From Geomonas silvestris (lineage in GTDB: Bacteria > Desulfobacterota > Desulfuromonadia > Geobacterales > Geobacteraceae), in assembly GCF_014193515.1 (NCBI RefSeq), contig NZ_BLXX01000002.1, positions 1 to 64,000 on the forward strand: a stretch of DNA of 64,000 bases. Reading direction: 5' to 3'. The notes under the pieces are model-generated. The model searched no databases. It was not told where the DNA came from and saw nothing but the letters and a program-made list of their open reading frames with translations. Within the stretch, counting starts at the first letter, position 1; each line of letters begins with the position of its first letter. The position numbers and the translations under genes are program-made. Below are positions 8,050 through 15,216 of this stretch, in pieces.

Positions 8050-8406
8050 ATGGGAAAACCGGCCGCCAGAGTTGGTGATGCTCACTCGTGTCCTATGAAG
8101 GAAATCACCGTAGCGCATGGAGGTGGGCCGATTTTGGAGGGTTCTCCAAACGTTTTTATCGGCGGGATGCCGGCGGCGCGCGTTGGGGACAAGGTGCACT
8201 GCAACGGGCCTGTCGACATGATCGTCGAAGGCGAACCTTCGGTTTTCATCAACGGCAGGCCGGCCGCACGAATGGGTGACAAAACCGCTCACGGCGGGGT
8301 CATCGTGGCAGGCTGCCCAACGGTCTTCGTCGGGACGAGCGCTCTGGGGCGCTGTGCCGAAGAGGCAGCTGCCGCAGGTAGTCCGTTCATCGTTTCCGAG
8401 AAGTAA
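8050..8406 (+). CDS. PAAR-domain protein, type VI secretion spike tip
   Basis: 118 residues consisting of a PAAR domain: repeated GxPAARxGD motifs (KPAARVGD, MPAARVGD, RPAARMGD) with interspersed HG, CP and GG turns. The domain forms the sharp cone on top of VgrG and carries effectors out of the cell. AGGAGGATCGG precedes the ATG at 8050; an in-frame TTG further upstream lacks a site. It begins a tightly spaced run of five genes ending at 11764 that looks like one effector cassette. No C-terminal toxin extension is fused, so cargo must be loaded through the adaptor next door. Confidence 0.9.
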   Translation: MGKPAARVGDAHSCPMKEITVAHGGGPILEGSPNVFIGGMPAARVGDKVHCNGPVDMIVEGEPSVFINGRPAARMGDKTAHGGVIVAGCPTVFVGTSALGRCAEEAAAAGSPFIVSEK

Positions 8407-8409
8407 GAA

Positions 8410-8991
8410 ATGCCCGGCAACGATCCCCTGGACAACGGCTCAGATCTCTCGATGGGTGTCCAGCGGTTCTTCAGCCGCCTCACAACACCGCTCTATGCCG
8501 TCATCGACACGGCCCGGGATCGCAGGGCGCTTTCGTTACTGGAAGACGCCGACTGCGATTACCAAATCCTCCACCCTCCGAGATTATCCTTAGCCATGGA
8601 TCGCCGAGGTCCGCACCTGATTTTACTGCGCCCGGACTCGTTCTTTTTCAACCGACTCATTCATGCCGGTTGGGGAAACAGCTGGGGGATTTTCCTTGCC
8701 GGCCCAAGCGACATTGCCACGGTTCGCCGCCACCTGCGAAGGCTGCTATTTGTAACGCTCCAAGATGGGCAGCGATTTATGTTCAGGTTCTATGACCCGC
8801 GGGTTTTGCGAGAATTTTTGCCGAATAGCAGCGAGCGCGAACTCCGTCTGTTCTTTGGCCCTCTGACGGCAATTTACCTGGAGTCGCGAGATGGGCGCGA
8901 GGTGGCTTGCTACTCCTTGGAGCGATCCCGCGAGACTGAGGAACATCTAAGCTGCGAAGGTCTGAGGGAATACAAGGTAAAGCTCACCTAG
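8410..8991 (+). CDS. DUF4123 protein, type VI effector adaptor (Tap-like)
   Basis: 193 residues with DUF4123 landmarks: LYAVIDTAR near residues 27-36, a WGIFL strand, HLRRLLFVTLQDGQ, and FRFYDPRVLREFLP. Proteins of this family act as chaperones that load a specific effector onto the VgrG/PAAR spike. It starts three bases after the PAAR stop codon and is followed by a small gene and a lipase-like effector gene, the usual order in such cassettes. I infer that it serves the DUF2235 protein at 9439. Confidence 0.85.
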   Translation: MPGNDPLDNGSDLSMGVQRFFSRLTTPLYAVIDTARDRRALSLLEDADCDYQILHPPRLSLAMDRRGPHLILLRPDSFFFNRLIHAGWGNSWGIFLAGPSDIATVRRHLRRLLFVTLQDGQRFMFRFYDPRVLREFLPNSSERELRLFFGPLTAIYLESRDGREVACYSLERSRETEEHLSCEGLREYKVKLT

Positions 8992-9058
8992 CAAGAGACG
9001 CGCGGCTCACACGTTGCTGCCACTTAGGTTCGATGAGGAGGACCGGAGGAGACAGACG

Positions 9059-9442
9059 ATGTTGGTAATAAGCGAGAGGCAAATGGAGGCGATGGGTAAG
9101 GCGATGATGGATCGTTTTGTCGCTATAACGCTCGACTTCATCAGGATCAACTTCCCCGAGTGGAGCGGCAGCCAGAGCAACGATGCCCTCACCGCGTTTG
9201 TGAGGAGCATGATCAAGTTCGCCCAGGAGCACGAGATCCGCCAGGAGATCAGCATTCAGAAGCTGATCGAGTACAAGATTCTGTTCCAGTTCGACACTCC
9301 GCTTTCGCCGCAGTTGGTGTCCATTTTGACGAAGGTGGACTTGGCCGAGGACAGCAGGCTGGAATACTTCAAGCGCCAGATTGAGGATCTGTCGCCGCTG
9401 ATCAAGTTGACGCTGGAAGGCGTCATGGAGAACTGGCCATGA
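9059..9442 (+). CDS. Small unknown protein of the T6SS cassette
   Basis: 127 residues, mostly helical, no signal peptide, no cysteine. It begins MLVISERQMEAMGKAMMDRF and ends LTLEGVMENWP. The ATG at 9059 has GGAGGAGAC before it; an earlier ATG at 9014 does not. It overlaps the next gene by four bases (ATGA), so translation is probably coupled to the lipase effector. Small helical proteins in this position are found in T6SS Tle1-type loci; a role as co-chaperone or accessory is inference only. Confidence 0.75.
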   Translation: MLVISERQMEAMGKAMMDRFVAITLDFIRINFPEWSGSQSNDALTAFVRSMIKFAQEHEIRQEISIQKLIEYKILFQFDTPLSPQLVSILTKVDLAEDSRLEYFKRQIEDLSPLIKLTLEGVMENWP

Positions 9443-10743
9443 CGGGAACGGCTGCGAAGATCAAACATACCGGCAGTTCTAACGAAGCTGGGTCACCGTG
9501 CTACCGGTGCCAGGAACAAAAGTCAGCTGCCGGACGAGCGCCTGTGAGGATACGCATCGCCGTCTTCTTCGATGGAACACTCAATAACAGGACAAATACA
9601 GGGCTGGGGGAGAAGGGAATCAACCGAGGGGTAAGCTATGAAAATGCGCTTACCAACGTAGCGATACTTGAGCTGTATTACCAGCAGAACCCTGAGTATG
9701 ACCATAGTCTTTCTATTTACATTGAAGGCATTGGGACCGAGGATGACGAAGCTGATTCTTCAATAACGGCAGGAACCGGCTGGGGTTCGACGGGGATACT
9801 GGATAAAGTTGAAACGGGAATGACCAAAGTAATCGGGGAAATCAGTAAACACCTCAAAAGGGATCAAGAGATCGAGTGTCTGCACCTCGATTGTTTTGGC
9901 TTCAGTCGCGGCGCAGCTGCAGCCCGAAATTTTATTTACAGCGTCCTCTTTGGACAGCAGAACACGCTAAAACTCAGACTACAATCCAGCACGCATTACG
10001 TCGGCGAAATCAAGGTGAAGTTTGTCGGTTTGTATGACACCGTCGCCTCTTACGGATTAAATCACAGGAATGATACAGAAGAACTCCATCTTGATGCCAT
10101 AAGGTATGCAGAAAATGTTGTTCAACTGGCTGCCGCGGAGGAGCATAGGAAACACTTTCCACTTACAAACATAAATAGTGCGCCTCACGGGGTACAGTTA
10201 TTCTTGCCAGGTGCTCATTCAGACATTGGTGGCGGGTATCCGGACAACATGGATGAGGTTGATCATCAGATCATGTTCGTGTGCCGGAGACATGGGCTCA
10301 AAGCCGCCGACAAAGCAGCACTGGCCAGGGAAAGGGAATGGTTGCTTGCATCGGGTTGGTACTATGAGGATGAGATCCAGAAGGTTGACCAATGGGATGA
10401 GGTGAAAGTGACACGGAAGGGGATCAGCAACCACTTTCACCGTATTCCATTAAAGATGATGGCTGAGCTTGCGACAGAAAATGGAGTTCACTTCTCGGCC
10501 GGATTGATGAGCGACTTCAGCATACACCATCATCTTAAAGAGATTGAAGCGTTTATTCGAGAATCACCTTTAGACTCACCTGAATACTGGCTCGCATTGA
10601 ATACCGATATGATCAAAAAATTTAGGCATGATCATCTTCATTTCTCGGCTTGCTTCGGGTCTACACTTGGCTGTAACCAACCGCAATTTACAGATGATGA
10701 CATAGTGCATGGTCATAGGAAGAGAGAAATAATATATGGTTAG
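9439..10743 (+). CDS. DUF2235 alpha/beta hydrolase, probable Tle1-like T6SS phospholipase effector
   Basis: 434 residues of the DUF2235 family. VFFDGTLNN (42-50) is the family's opening strand; the nucleophile elbow is GFSRG with Ser156; VGLYDTVAS and FLPGAHSDIGGGYPDN supply the expected acidic and histidine regions. Tle1 effectors of this type cleave phospholipids in the target cell's membranes. It has no signal peptide, as expected for T6SS cargo. A Cys-x2-Cys pair (C21, C24) precedes the hydrolase domain. It overlaps the small gene before it by 4 bases and the DUF2931 gene after it by 8. Base composition is less GC-rich than the flanking housekeeping genes. Substrate is inferred from family and context. 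Confidence 0.85.
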   Translation: MTGTAAKIKHTGSSNEAGSPCYRCQEQKSAAGRAPVRIRIAVFFDGTLNNRTNTGLGEKGINRGVSYENALTNVAILELYYQQNPEYDHSLSIYIEGIGTEDDEADSSITAGTGWGSTGILDKVETGMTKVIGEISKHLKRDQEIECLHLDCFGFSRGAAAARNFIYSVLFGQQNTLKLRLQSSTHYVGEIKVKFVGLYDTVASYGLNHRNDTEELHLDAIRYAENVVQLAAAEEHRKHFPLTNINSAPHGVQLFLPGAHSDIGGGYPDNMDEVDHQIMFVCRRHGLKAADKAALAREREWLLASGWYYEDEIQKVDQWDEVKVTRKGISNHFHRIPLKMMAELATENGVHFSAGLMSDFSIHHHLKEIEAFIRESPLDSPEYWLALNTDMIKKFRHDHLHFSACFGSTLGCNQPQFTDDDIVHGHRKREIIYG

Positions 10744-11764
10744 ATATTTGACACTATTATTCCTTGTTGTTATCACTGCGTTGCCAGTGAATCTAGAGGC
10801 CAGAGGGATACTGCCCATGATCTCGACAGAAAAGTTCGATTGGTTGCCGACCGAGTGCGCTCACAGACGATATCCCATGAGACTAATAGATGGCCATCTA
10901 ACGCTCAAAAATGGCTCTTCACTCTATGTCCCCGCCAAAGCAATAATCGATAATGGATGGGGAGAGATTGGTTCTACGCACGTAGTGGGAAAAACCATGA
11001 AAGCACTGCCTGTGAAACTTACCGTAACTTGGTTCTCTTTTACTGAAAATAGGTTTTTCTCTGGTGAATTTACACTGCCATATCAAAACATACTGGAGTA
11101 TTTTAGAACGGTAACAAGCAAGTCGCCCAAAGGTTCACCGGTGTTTAACTCGGTTATTGTGGGTTTTGGTCCGGGTGGAGCGGTATCTGTATGGGTTTCA
11201 TCAATAGGAAGCTCTGTAGAGGTCGGTAATTACAAGGCCAATGAAGTGGCCCTAAACTGGAAGATGGTCACAGAAAGTGAGATGCTCAGGACTGATTACA
11301 TTGACATGGTATTGAGAGACTCACTTACGCCCTTAGAACTGAGAACGCTTAAGGAGCGCGGCGTGCCTCCGGGGATATCGGATTATTACAGCAAGCAGTA
11401 CCGTTGGAGCCTCCAGGTAATTGGACAGAAAAATCGTGAGCTGTGGCTGAAGACGTTGAATGGCGAAGAGGAATATTTTGACTTTGCCAAATCTATCAAC
11501 GCACGGACTTCTCGCGGACTACCGAAAAGCTTGGTAGTGTACTGGGAAGATAACGTCGGGGAGAAGCTCGGGGCCGATGTTCGGTTCGACGAGGCTGAGA
11601 TCAACGCAGCGTATAAGAAGCTCTCAGCTGAAAAGACGGATCATGCTATGCAGCTTAAGCTGGAGATCAGCGACAATCCGGAAGTCATCCATACTTCTCT
11701 CAATGATGGGAAGTACGTCATCCTGCTGAGTAAAACTGTCGTGAAGGCGTATAGCAGGCGTTGA
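10736..11764 (+). CDS. DUF2931 protein, probable immunity partner of the lipase
   Basis: 342 residues with an N-terminal signal segment (MVRYLTLLFLVVITALPVNLEA). The DUF2931 pattern is clear: FDWLPTECAHRRYPMRLIDG, NNGWGEIGSTHVVG-like and LPVKLTVTWFSFTENRF segments, IVGFGPGGAVSVWV, and DEAEINAAY near the C-terminus. DUF2931 proteins often sit beside DUF2235 lipases and export signals suit an immunity protein that blocks the toxin in the periplasm. It overlaps the lipase gene by 8 bases, keeping the pair co-translated. The immunity role is inference from family, location and predicted export. Confidence 0.8.
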   Translation: MVRYLTLLFLVVITALPVNLEARGILPMISTEKFDWLPTECAHRRYPMRLIDGHLTLKNGSSLYVPAKAIIDNGWGEIGSTHVVGKTMKALPVKLTVTWFSFTENRFFSGEFTLPYQNILEYFRTVTSKSPKGSPVFNSVIVGFGPGGAVSVWVSSIGSSVEVGNYKANEVALNWKMVTESEMLRTDYIDMVLRDSLTPLELRTLKERGVPPGISDYYSKQYRWSLQVIGQKNRELWLKTLNGEEEYFDFAKSINARTSRGLPKSLVVYWEDNVGEKLGADVRFDEAEINAAYKKLSAEKTDHAMQLKLEISDNPEVIHTSLNDGKYVILLSKTVVKAYSRR

Positions 11765-12107
11765 AAACCAGCATGATGTCCCTGCCCAGCAACAATGAGC
11801 GCAAATGCCATCCTCAGCAGTGGCACCTTCCCCCTCACCCCAACCCTCTCCCGCAAGGGGAGAGGGGACTAATTCTGGCGAGTCGCGAAGCGTTAGCAGC
11901 CTGATACTGACGGGCGCATTTTGTAACGTCTGCGAAGAGCGAATCCCCCCTGGCCCCCCTTTTCCAAAGTGGGGGACGCGAGGCCACCTGTTGCGCTGGG
12001 TGGACGCTGGCCGGCTTGATCTACTGACGCAGGTTCAAAGGCGAATCCCCCCCTGCCTCTCTCCTCGCGCCGCATCTTCTTACGCCGGTCCTGCACCGCG
12101 CCCGTCG
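11765..12107. other. Intergenic region with two kinds of repeat
   Basis: No gene. 11827-11869 holds a palindrome of the CCCTCTCCCGCAAGGGGAGAGG type, also seen in other forms near 41690, 41755 and 57716. 11939-12020 is a full family A repeat and 12039-12060 a fragment of one. It separates the plus-strand T6SS cassette from the minus-strand response regulator. Confidence 0.65.
11939..12020. repeat. Dispersed repeat, family A (core plus tail)
   Basis: GCGAATCCCCCCTGGCCCCC core with the TTTTCCAAAG centre and GGGGGACGCG, followed by a tail CCACCTGTTGCGCTGGGTGG matching the tail near 7900. Confidence 0.7.
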
Positions 12108-12527
12108 TCAACTGCGCAAGGAATCCAAAACCTTCGACAGGTCCTTCATGGTATAAGGCTTTGCCAGGCATGCGGTGAACCCGTATTCTTTTGGCCTGGC
12201 CAATACGGGTTCTGTCGAATACCCACTGGATACGATCAACTTTGCTTCGGGATCGACCCTGAGGATCTCCTTTGCCGCGTCCACCCCTCCCATCCCATCG
12301 ACGATGAGCAGGTCCAAAATCACTGCATAAAAGGGCCAGCCTGCTTCCATGGCTCTCTTGTAGCGCACGATGGCTTCCTCGCCGCTGGCGCAGGTGATCA
12401 CGCTGTAGCCTAGATGCTGGAGCATGTTTTTGACCAAGTCCCGAATGAATTCGTCGTCATCCAGGACCAGGACAAGGTCAGATTGCGCATCGTCGATCTT
12501 CTCCGTCATCACCGATGTACCCCTCAT
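12108..12527 (-). CDS. Orphan single-domain response regulator
   Basis: 139 residues, a lone receiver domain. The acidic pocket (LDDDE, about 22-26), phospho-acceptor D72 in AVILDLL, and K123 in CLAKPY are all present, so it can be phosphorylated. There is no output domain. The segment SGYSTEPVLA...LAKPY closely resembles the C-terminal receiver of the hybrid kinase at 26486-29473, so it may belong to the same family of multi-kinase relay receivers. AGGGAGGAAC precedes the ATG. No histidine kinase is adjacent. Confidence 0.85.
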   Translation of the reverse strand: MRGTSVMTEKIDDAQSDLVLVLDDDEFIRDLVKNMLQHLGYSVITCASGEEAIVRYKRAMEAGWPFYAVILDLLIVDGMGGVDAAKEILRVDPEAKLIVSSGYSTEPVLARPKEYGFTACLAKPYTMKDLSKVLDSLRS

Positions 12528-12819
12528 TCAAGTTCCTCCCTGATGCAATGTGTTCCCTAAAGGGACAGCTGCCGCGCAGCGTTCCTTATTAAGAGCAGAC
12601 ACAATGCCACAATCATCATCACTGAATTTTCAGACAGTTACGAATTCAGGAAGAACTGAGAGTGTCCCTGCAGGGTACAGTTGGGCTCACTGGGGACAGT
12701 CCGAACGGCCCATGGACGACTGGCCTTTAGATTCATCAACTGTTACCGGTCGAAAACATTCAGTCTGCACCTGTACCTGAGTGCAAATCTGGTTTACAGT
12801 ACCGATTCTGGAGGGGCTT

Positions 12820-13596
12820 ATGAGTGAGGATGCGGGGATGGAAGCCGGGACGCTTGCTGCGGAGTTGGAGACGGCTGCGGTTTCAACTAAGTCCGAGTTC
12901 CGGCGCGGGCTTTCTGATACGCTGCCGGTACTGTTGGGGGTCATTCCCATGGCGCTGGTTTTGGGGGCGCAGGCGGCGCAGAAGGGGCTTACGGTCGCGG
13001 AGGTGCCGCTCATGACGGGATGCAACTTCGCCGGGGGATCTGAGTTCGCCGCGGTGAAGCTTTGGACCTCGCCTCCGCACCTTTTGCTGATCACCGCCAT
13101 GACGTTTCTGGTGAACAGCCGGCATCTTCTCATGGGCGCCGCGCTGGCTCCCTTCCTGAAGAACCTCCCCAAACGCAAGGCGTTCCCCGCGCTCTTCTTC
13201 ATGACCGACGAGAGCTGGGCGCTCGCGCTCGCGGACGCCCGCAAGCGCGCCGCGGACGGCATCTCGCAGTGCTTCAGCCTCCCCTACTACGCGGGAACCT
13301 GCGTCGGGATGTACCTCATGTGGATATGCTTCACGACGCTGGGCTCGCTGCTCGGCCCGATCATGGGGAACGCGGAAACCTACGGCTTCGACATGGCGTT
13401 TCCCGCGGTCTTCCTGGTGCTCTTGAAGGGGATGTGGACGGGGTTTTACAAGGCGCGCCCCTGGATCGTCAGCCTGGTGGTCGCCGGGCTCACCTCGCTG
13501 CTCGTTCCGGGCGCCTGGTACGTGCCGGCGGGCGCGGTGTCGGGGATCGTGGCGGCTTCCTTGTGGGCCAGGGAGGACTACGATGCAGCTCGATAA
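12820..13596 (+). CDS. azlC: AzlC-family branched-chain amino acid exporter subunit
   Basis: 258 residues, a polytopic inner-membrane protein. After a polar lead of about 25 residues comes the AzlC pattern: FRRGLSDTLPVLLGVIPMALVLG, then CNFAGGSEFAA and NSRHLLMGAALAPFL, then a TDESWALA motif. With AzlD it forms a two-component exporter of branched-chain amino acids and related compounds. GGAGGGG lies before the ATG at 12820. It overlaps azlD by 14 bases. An upstream GTG at 12781 has no ribosome site. Confidence 0.88.
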   Translation: MSEDAGMEAGTLAAELETAAVSTKSEFRRGLSDTLPVLLGVIPMALVLGAQAAQKGLTVAEVPLMTGCNFAGGSEFAAVKLWTSPPHLLLITAMTFLVNSRHLLMGAALAPFLKNLPKRKAFPALFFMTDESWALALADARKRAADGISQCFSLPYYAGTCVGMYLMWICFTTLGSLLGPIMGNAETYGFDMAFPAVFLVLLKGMWTGFYKARPWIVSLVVAGLTSLLVPGAWYVPAGAVSGIVAASLWAREDYDAAR

Positions 13597-13879
13597 TGTC
13601 CTCACCATCTTCGGCATGGCAACGGCCACCTATCTCACCCGGATCCTGGGGTTCATCGCGCTGAGAAACCGGAAGCTGAGCCCGCGCGCCATGGCGGTGC
13701 TGGAGGCGGTACCGGGGTGCGTGCTCATCTCGGTCATCGCTCCGGCATTCGTCTCGCCGCACCCGGCGGACCTGATCGCGCTGGGGATCACGGTGGTCGC
13801 CGCGCTCAGGCTTTCCATGTTCAGTACCGTGGTTGTGGGGGTGGTGAGCGCCGGGGTGCTTAGGCATCTGCTGGGGTGA
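13583..13879 (+). CDS. azlD: AzlD-family exporter small subunit
   Basis: 98 residues with three or four membrane helices and the AzlD landmarks TYLTRILGFIALRNRKLSP and the AVPGCVLISVIAP loop. It is the small partner of AzlC. The start codon lies within the end of azlC, so the two are translationally coupled. Length is normal for the family. Confidence 0.87.
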   Translation: MQLDNVLTIFGMATATYLTRILGFIALRNRKLSPRAMAVLEAVPGCVLISVIAPAFVSPHPADLIALGITVVAALRLSMFSTVVVGVVSAGVLRHLLG

Positions 13880-13971
13880 ACAGGGATTAAGCCTCAAACC
13901 TGACATAACAGGGATGAAGGGGATGGGATGCACTGTTTCCACGCCTGGCGGCGCGATGGGCGACCACAAAG

Positions 13972-14040
13972 ACGAATCCCCCCTGCCCCCCCTTTTCCAA
14001 AGAGGGGAACGCGGGGCCGACTGCAGCGCTTCGTGGCAAG
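13972..14040. repeat. Dispersed repeat, family A
   Basis: GACGAATCCCCCCTGCCCCC core, TTTTCCAAAGAGGGGAACGC, then a tail containing CTGCAGCGCTTCGTGG, the same tail type as the tandem copies at 30541. Confidence 0.7.
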
Positions 14041-14178
14041 GCATCTGAGATTCGGGAAATACCGGATTATGGCGTTCGCAAGGTGTGAGACAGGGCGGTA
14101 AAAAACCGCCGCGGCTCGAGGAGGGTGATGACACCGCGGCGTTAATTGCATATCAACTGTGTCTGTGTCTACGACTGC

Positions 14179-14214
14179 GGCCGGCTTCGGGTTTTACTCC
14201 GGGCCGGCCTTTTT
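14179..14214 (+). terminator. Putative terminator on the plus strand
   Basis: GGCCGGC (14179-14185) pairs with GCCGGCC (14203-14209), followed by TTTTT. It is 300 bases after azlD, so its transcript is uncertain. Confidence 0.45.
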
Positions 14215-14250
14215 CTTGTCAGCGGCCTGCGACTTGTCGCGCCACTACCC

Positions 14251-14835
14251 TCAAACTTCCTTCCCGTTCAATATCACCCGGAAACTGCGGATCCCTTCGG
14301 TGAAACTCCTGGCCCGGTCGTTCCTCGGGCGCCCGGCGCCGATCTTCTGGCCGTACACGGGCTCGAGCTCCAGGGTGTTCACCTCCGCTTTCAGGTGCAG
14401 GTCTTTTGCCACGGCCACCTGGTCGTCGGGAAGCCCAACTACCAGCCGGTGCACGCCGGGCTTCAAGCGCAGGACCTTGGTGAAACGGTAGCGGGTCCCC
14501 TCGCCCGCCTCGGGATCGTAGAGGCGCTCGGATTCCTTGTTCTCCTGCCGCATCCCGCCCGCCAGGGTCAGCGCCTGGCCGTCAATGTTGAGCAAGAGCC
14601 GGTAGTCGGAGGTGCCGTGGCTGTCTACGGACGCACTCCTCTCGGCGCTGTGGGTCTTGAGGACGCCGTTTATGCGCAGGTCGGCATAGCTCCCCGGCAC
14701 GGCGGCCGGGTCGGCAACCTCCTGGAACACGTCGCTGCGCACGCTGGCGCGGTTCTCCTTGATGAGGCCGTAACCGTTGGCGCAGCCGGCCAGGAGCGCC
14801 AGGGACAACAGGGACATGAGCTTTATCTTCTTCAT
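14251..14835 (-). CDS. Lipoprotein of the metal-efflux operon, function unknown
   Basis: 194 residues with a lipoprotein signal: MKKIKLMSLLSLALLAGC, lipobox LAGC. The rest is beta-rich, with a hydrophilic mature part and no cysteine after the lipidated one. It is the last gene of the six-gene RND operon, 15 bases after the PII-like gene, with GAGGAG before its ATG. I do not recognise the family. Position suggests an envelope role linked to the pump, but no metal-ligand cluster is visible. Confidence 0.75.
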   Translation of the reverse strand: MKKIKLMSLLSLALLAGCANGYGLIKENRASVRSDVFQEVADPAAVPGSYADLRINGVLKTHSAERSASVDSHGTSDYRLLLNIDGQALTLAGGMRQENKESERLYDPEAGEGTRYRFTKVLRLKPGVHRLVVGLPDDQVAVAKDLHLKAEVNTLELEPVYGQKIGAGRPRNDRARSFTEGIRSFRVILNGKEV

Positions 14836-14850
14836 GGTGGTATCTCCTCG

Positions 14851-15186
14851 CTAGATGGCCTGGGGGCCGCGTTCGTTGGTGCGGATCTTCACGGTCTGGT
14901 CGACGCTGGAGACGAAGATCTTGCCGTCGCCGGTGTTGCCGGTGTGGGACTGGCGCTGGATCGCGTCGACGACCCTATCCACCAGCTCCTCGTTCACCAC
15001 CACCTCGAGCTTCACCCGGGGACTCAGCTCGAAGATCTCCGAGCCGCCCCGGCTCCCCTTGTTGAGCCCCTTGCCGATCCCCCGGATGTCGGAGACGGTG
15101 AGGCCGGGAAGCCCCTCGATCCCCTGCAGTTCCTGGATCACCGCCCACAGGCGCGAGGGGCGGAAAATCGCCTTGATCTCTTTCAT
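14851..15186 (-). CDS. PII-like signalling protein linked to the metal RND pump
   Basis: 111 residues of the PII superfamily: MKEIKAIFRPSRLWAVIQEL opening, LTVSDIRGIGKG, KLEVVVNEELVDRVVDAI, and the nucleotide-site motif TGNTGDGKIFV with the C-terminal KIRTNERGPQAI. The T-loop is unlike GlnB/GlnK: the uridylylated Tyr of the usual RGAEY motif is absent and the loop reads RGGSEIFELSP. The neighbours are a metal RND system, not amtB or glnA, fitting the PII subgroup reported beside heavy-metal RND pumps. AAAGGAG precedes the ATG at 15186. What it senses and binds is unknown. Confidence 0.85.
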   Translation of the reverse strand: MKEIKAIFRPSRLWAVIQELQGIEGLPGLTVSDIRGIGKGLNKGSRGGSEIFELSPRVKLEVVVNEELVDRVVDAIQRQSHTGNTGDGKIFVSSVDQTVKIRTNERGPQAI

Positions 15187-15216
15187 GACAGCTCCTTTTG
15201 ACATTGCATGGATGAA

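Larger units (their letters stand above)
13880..14250. other. Intergenic region with family A repeat and a terminator-like hairpin
   Basis: No gene found. 13972-14040 is a family A repeat. A GC-rich hairpin region near 14095-14145 (accgccgcgg ... caccgcggcg) and the terminator-like hairpin at 14179-14214 follow. Gene ends converge here from both sides. Confidence 0.6.

Noticed and set aside
11827..11869. Palindromic C/G-rich repeat considered as a CRISPR repeat
   Set aside because: Single copy at this site, no regular spacers and no cas genes in the window.
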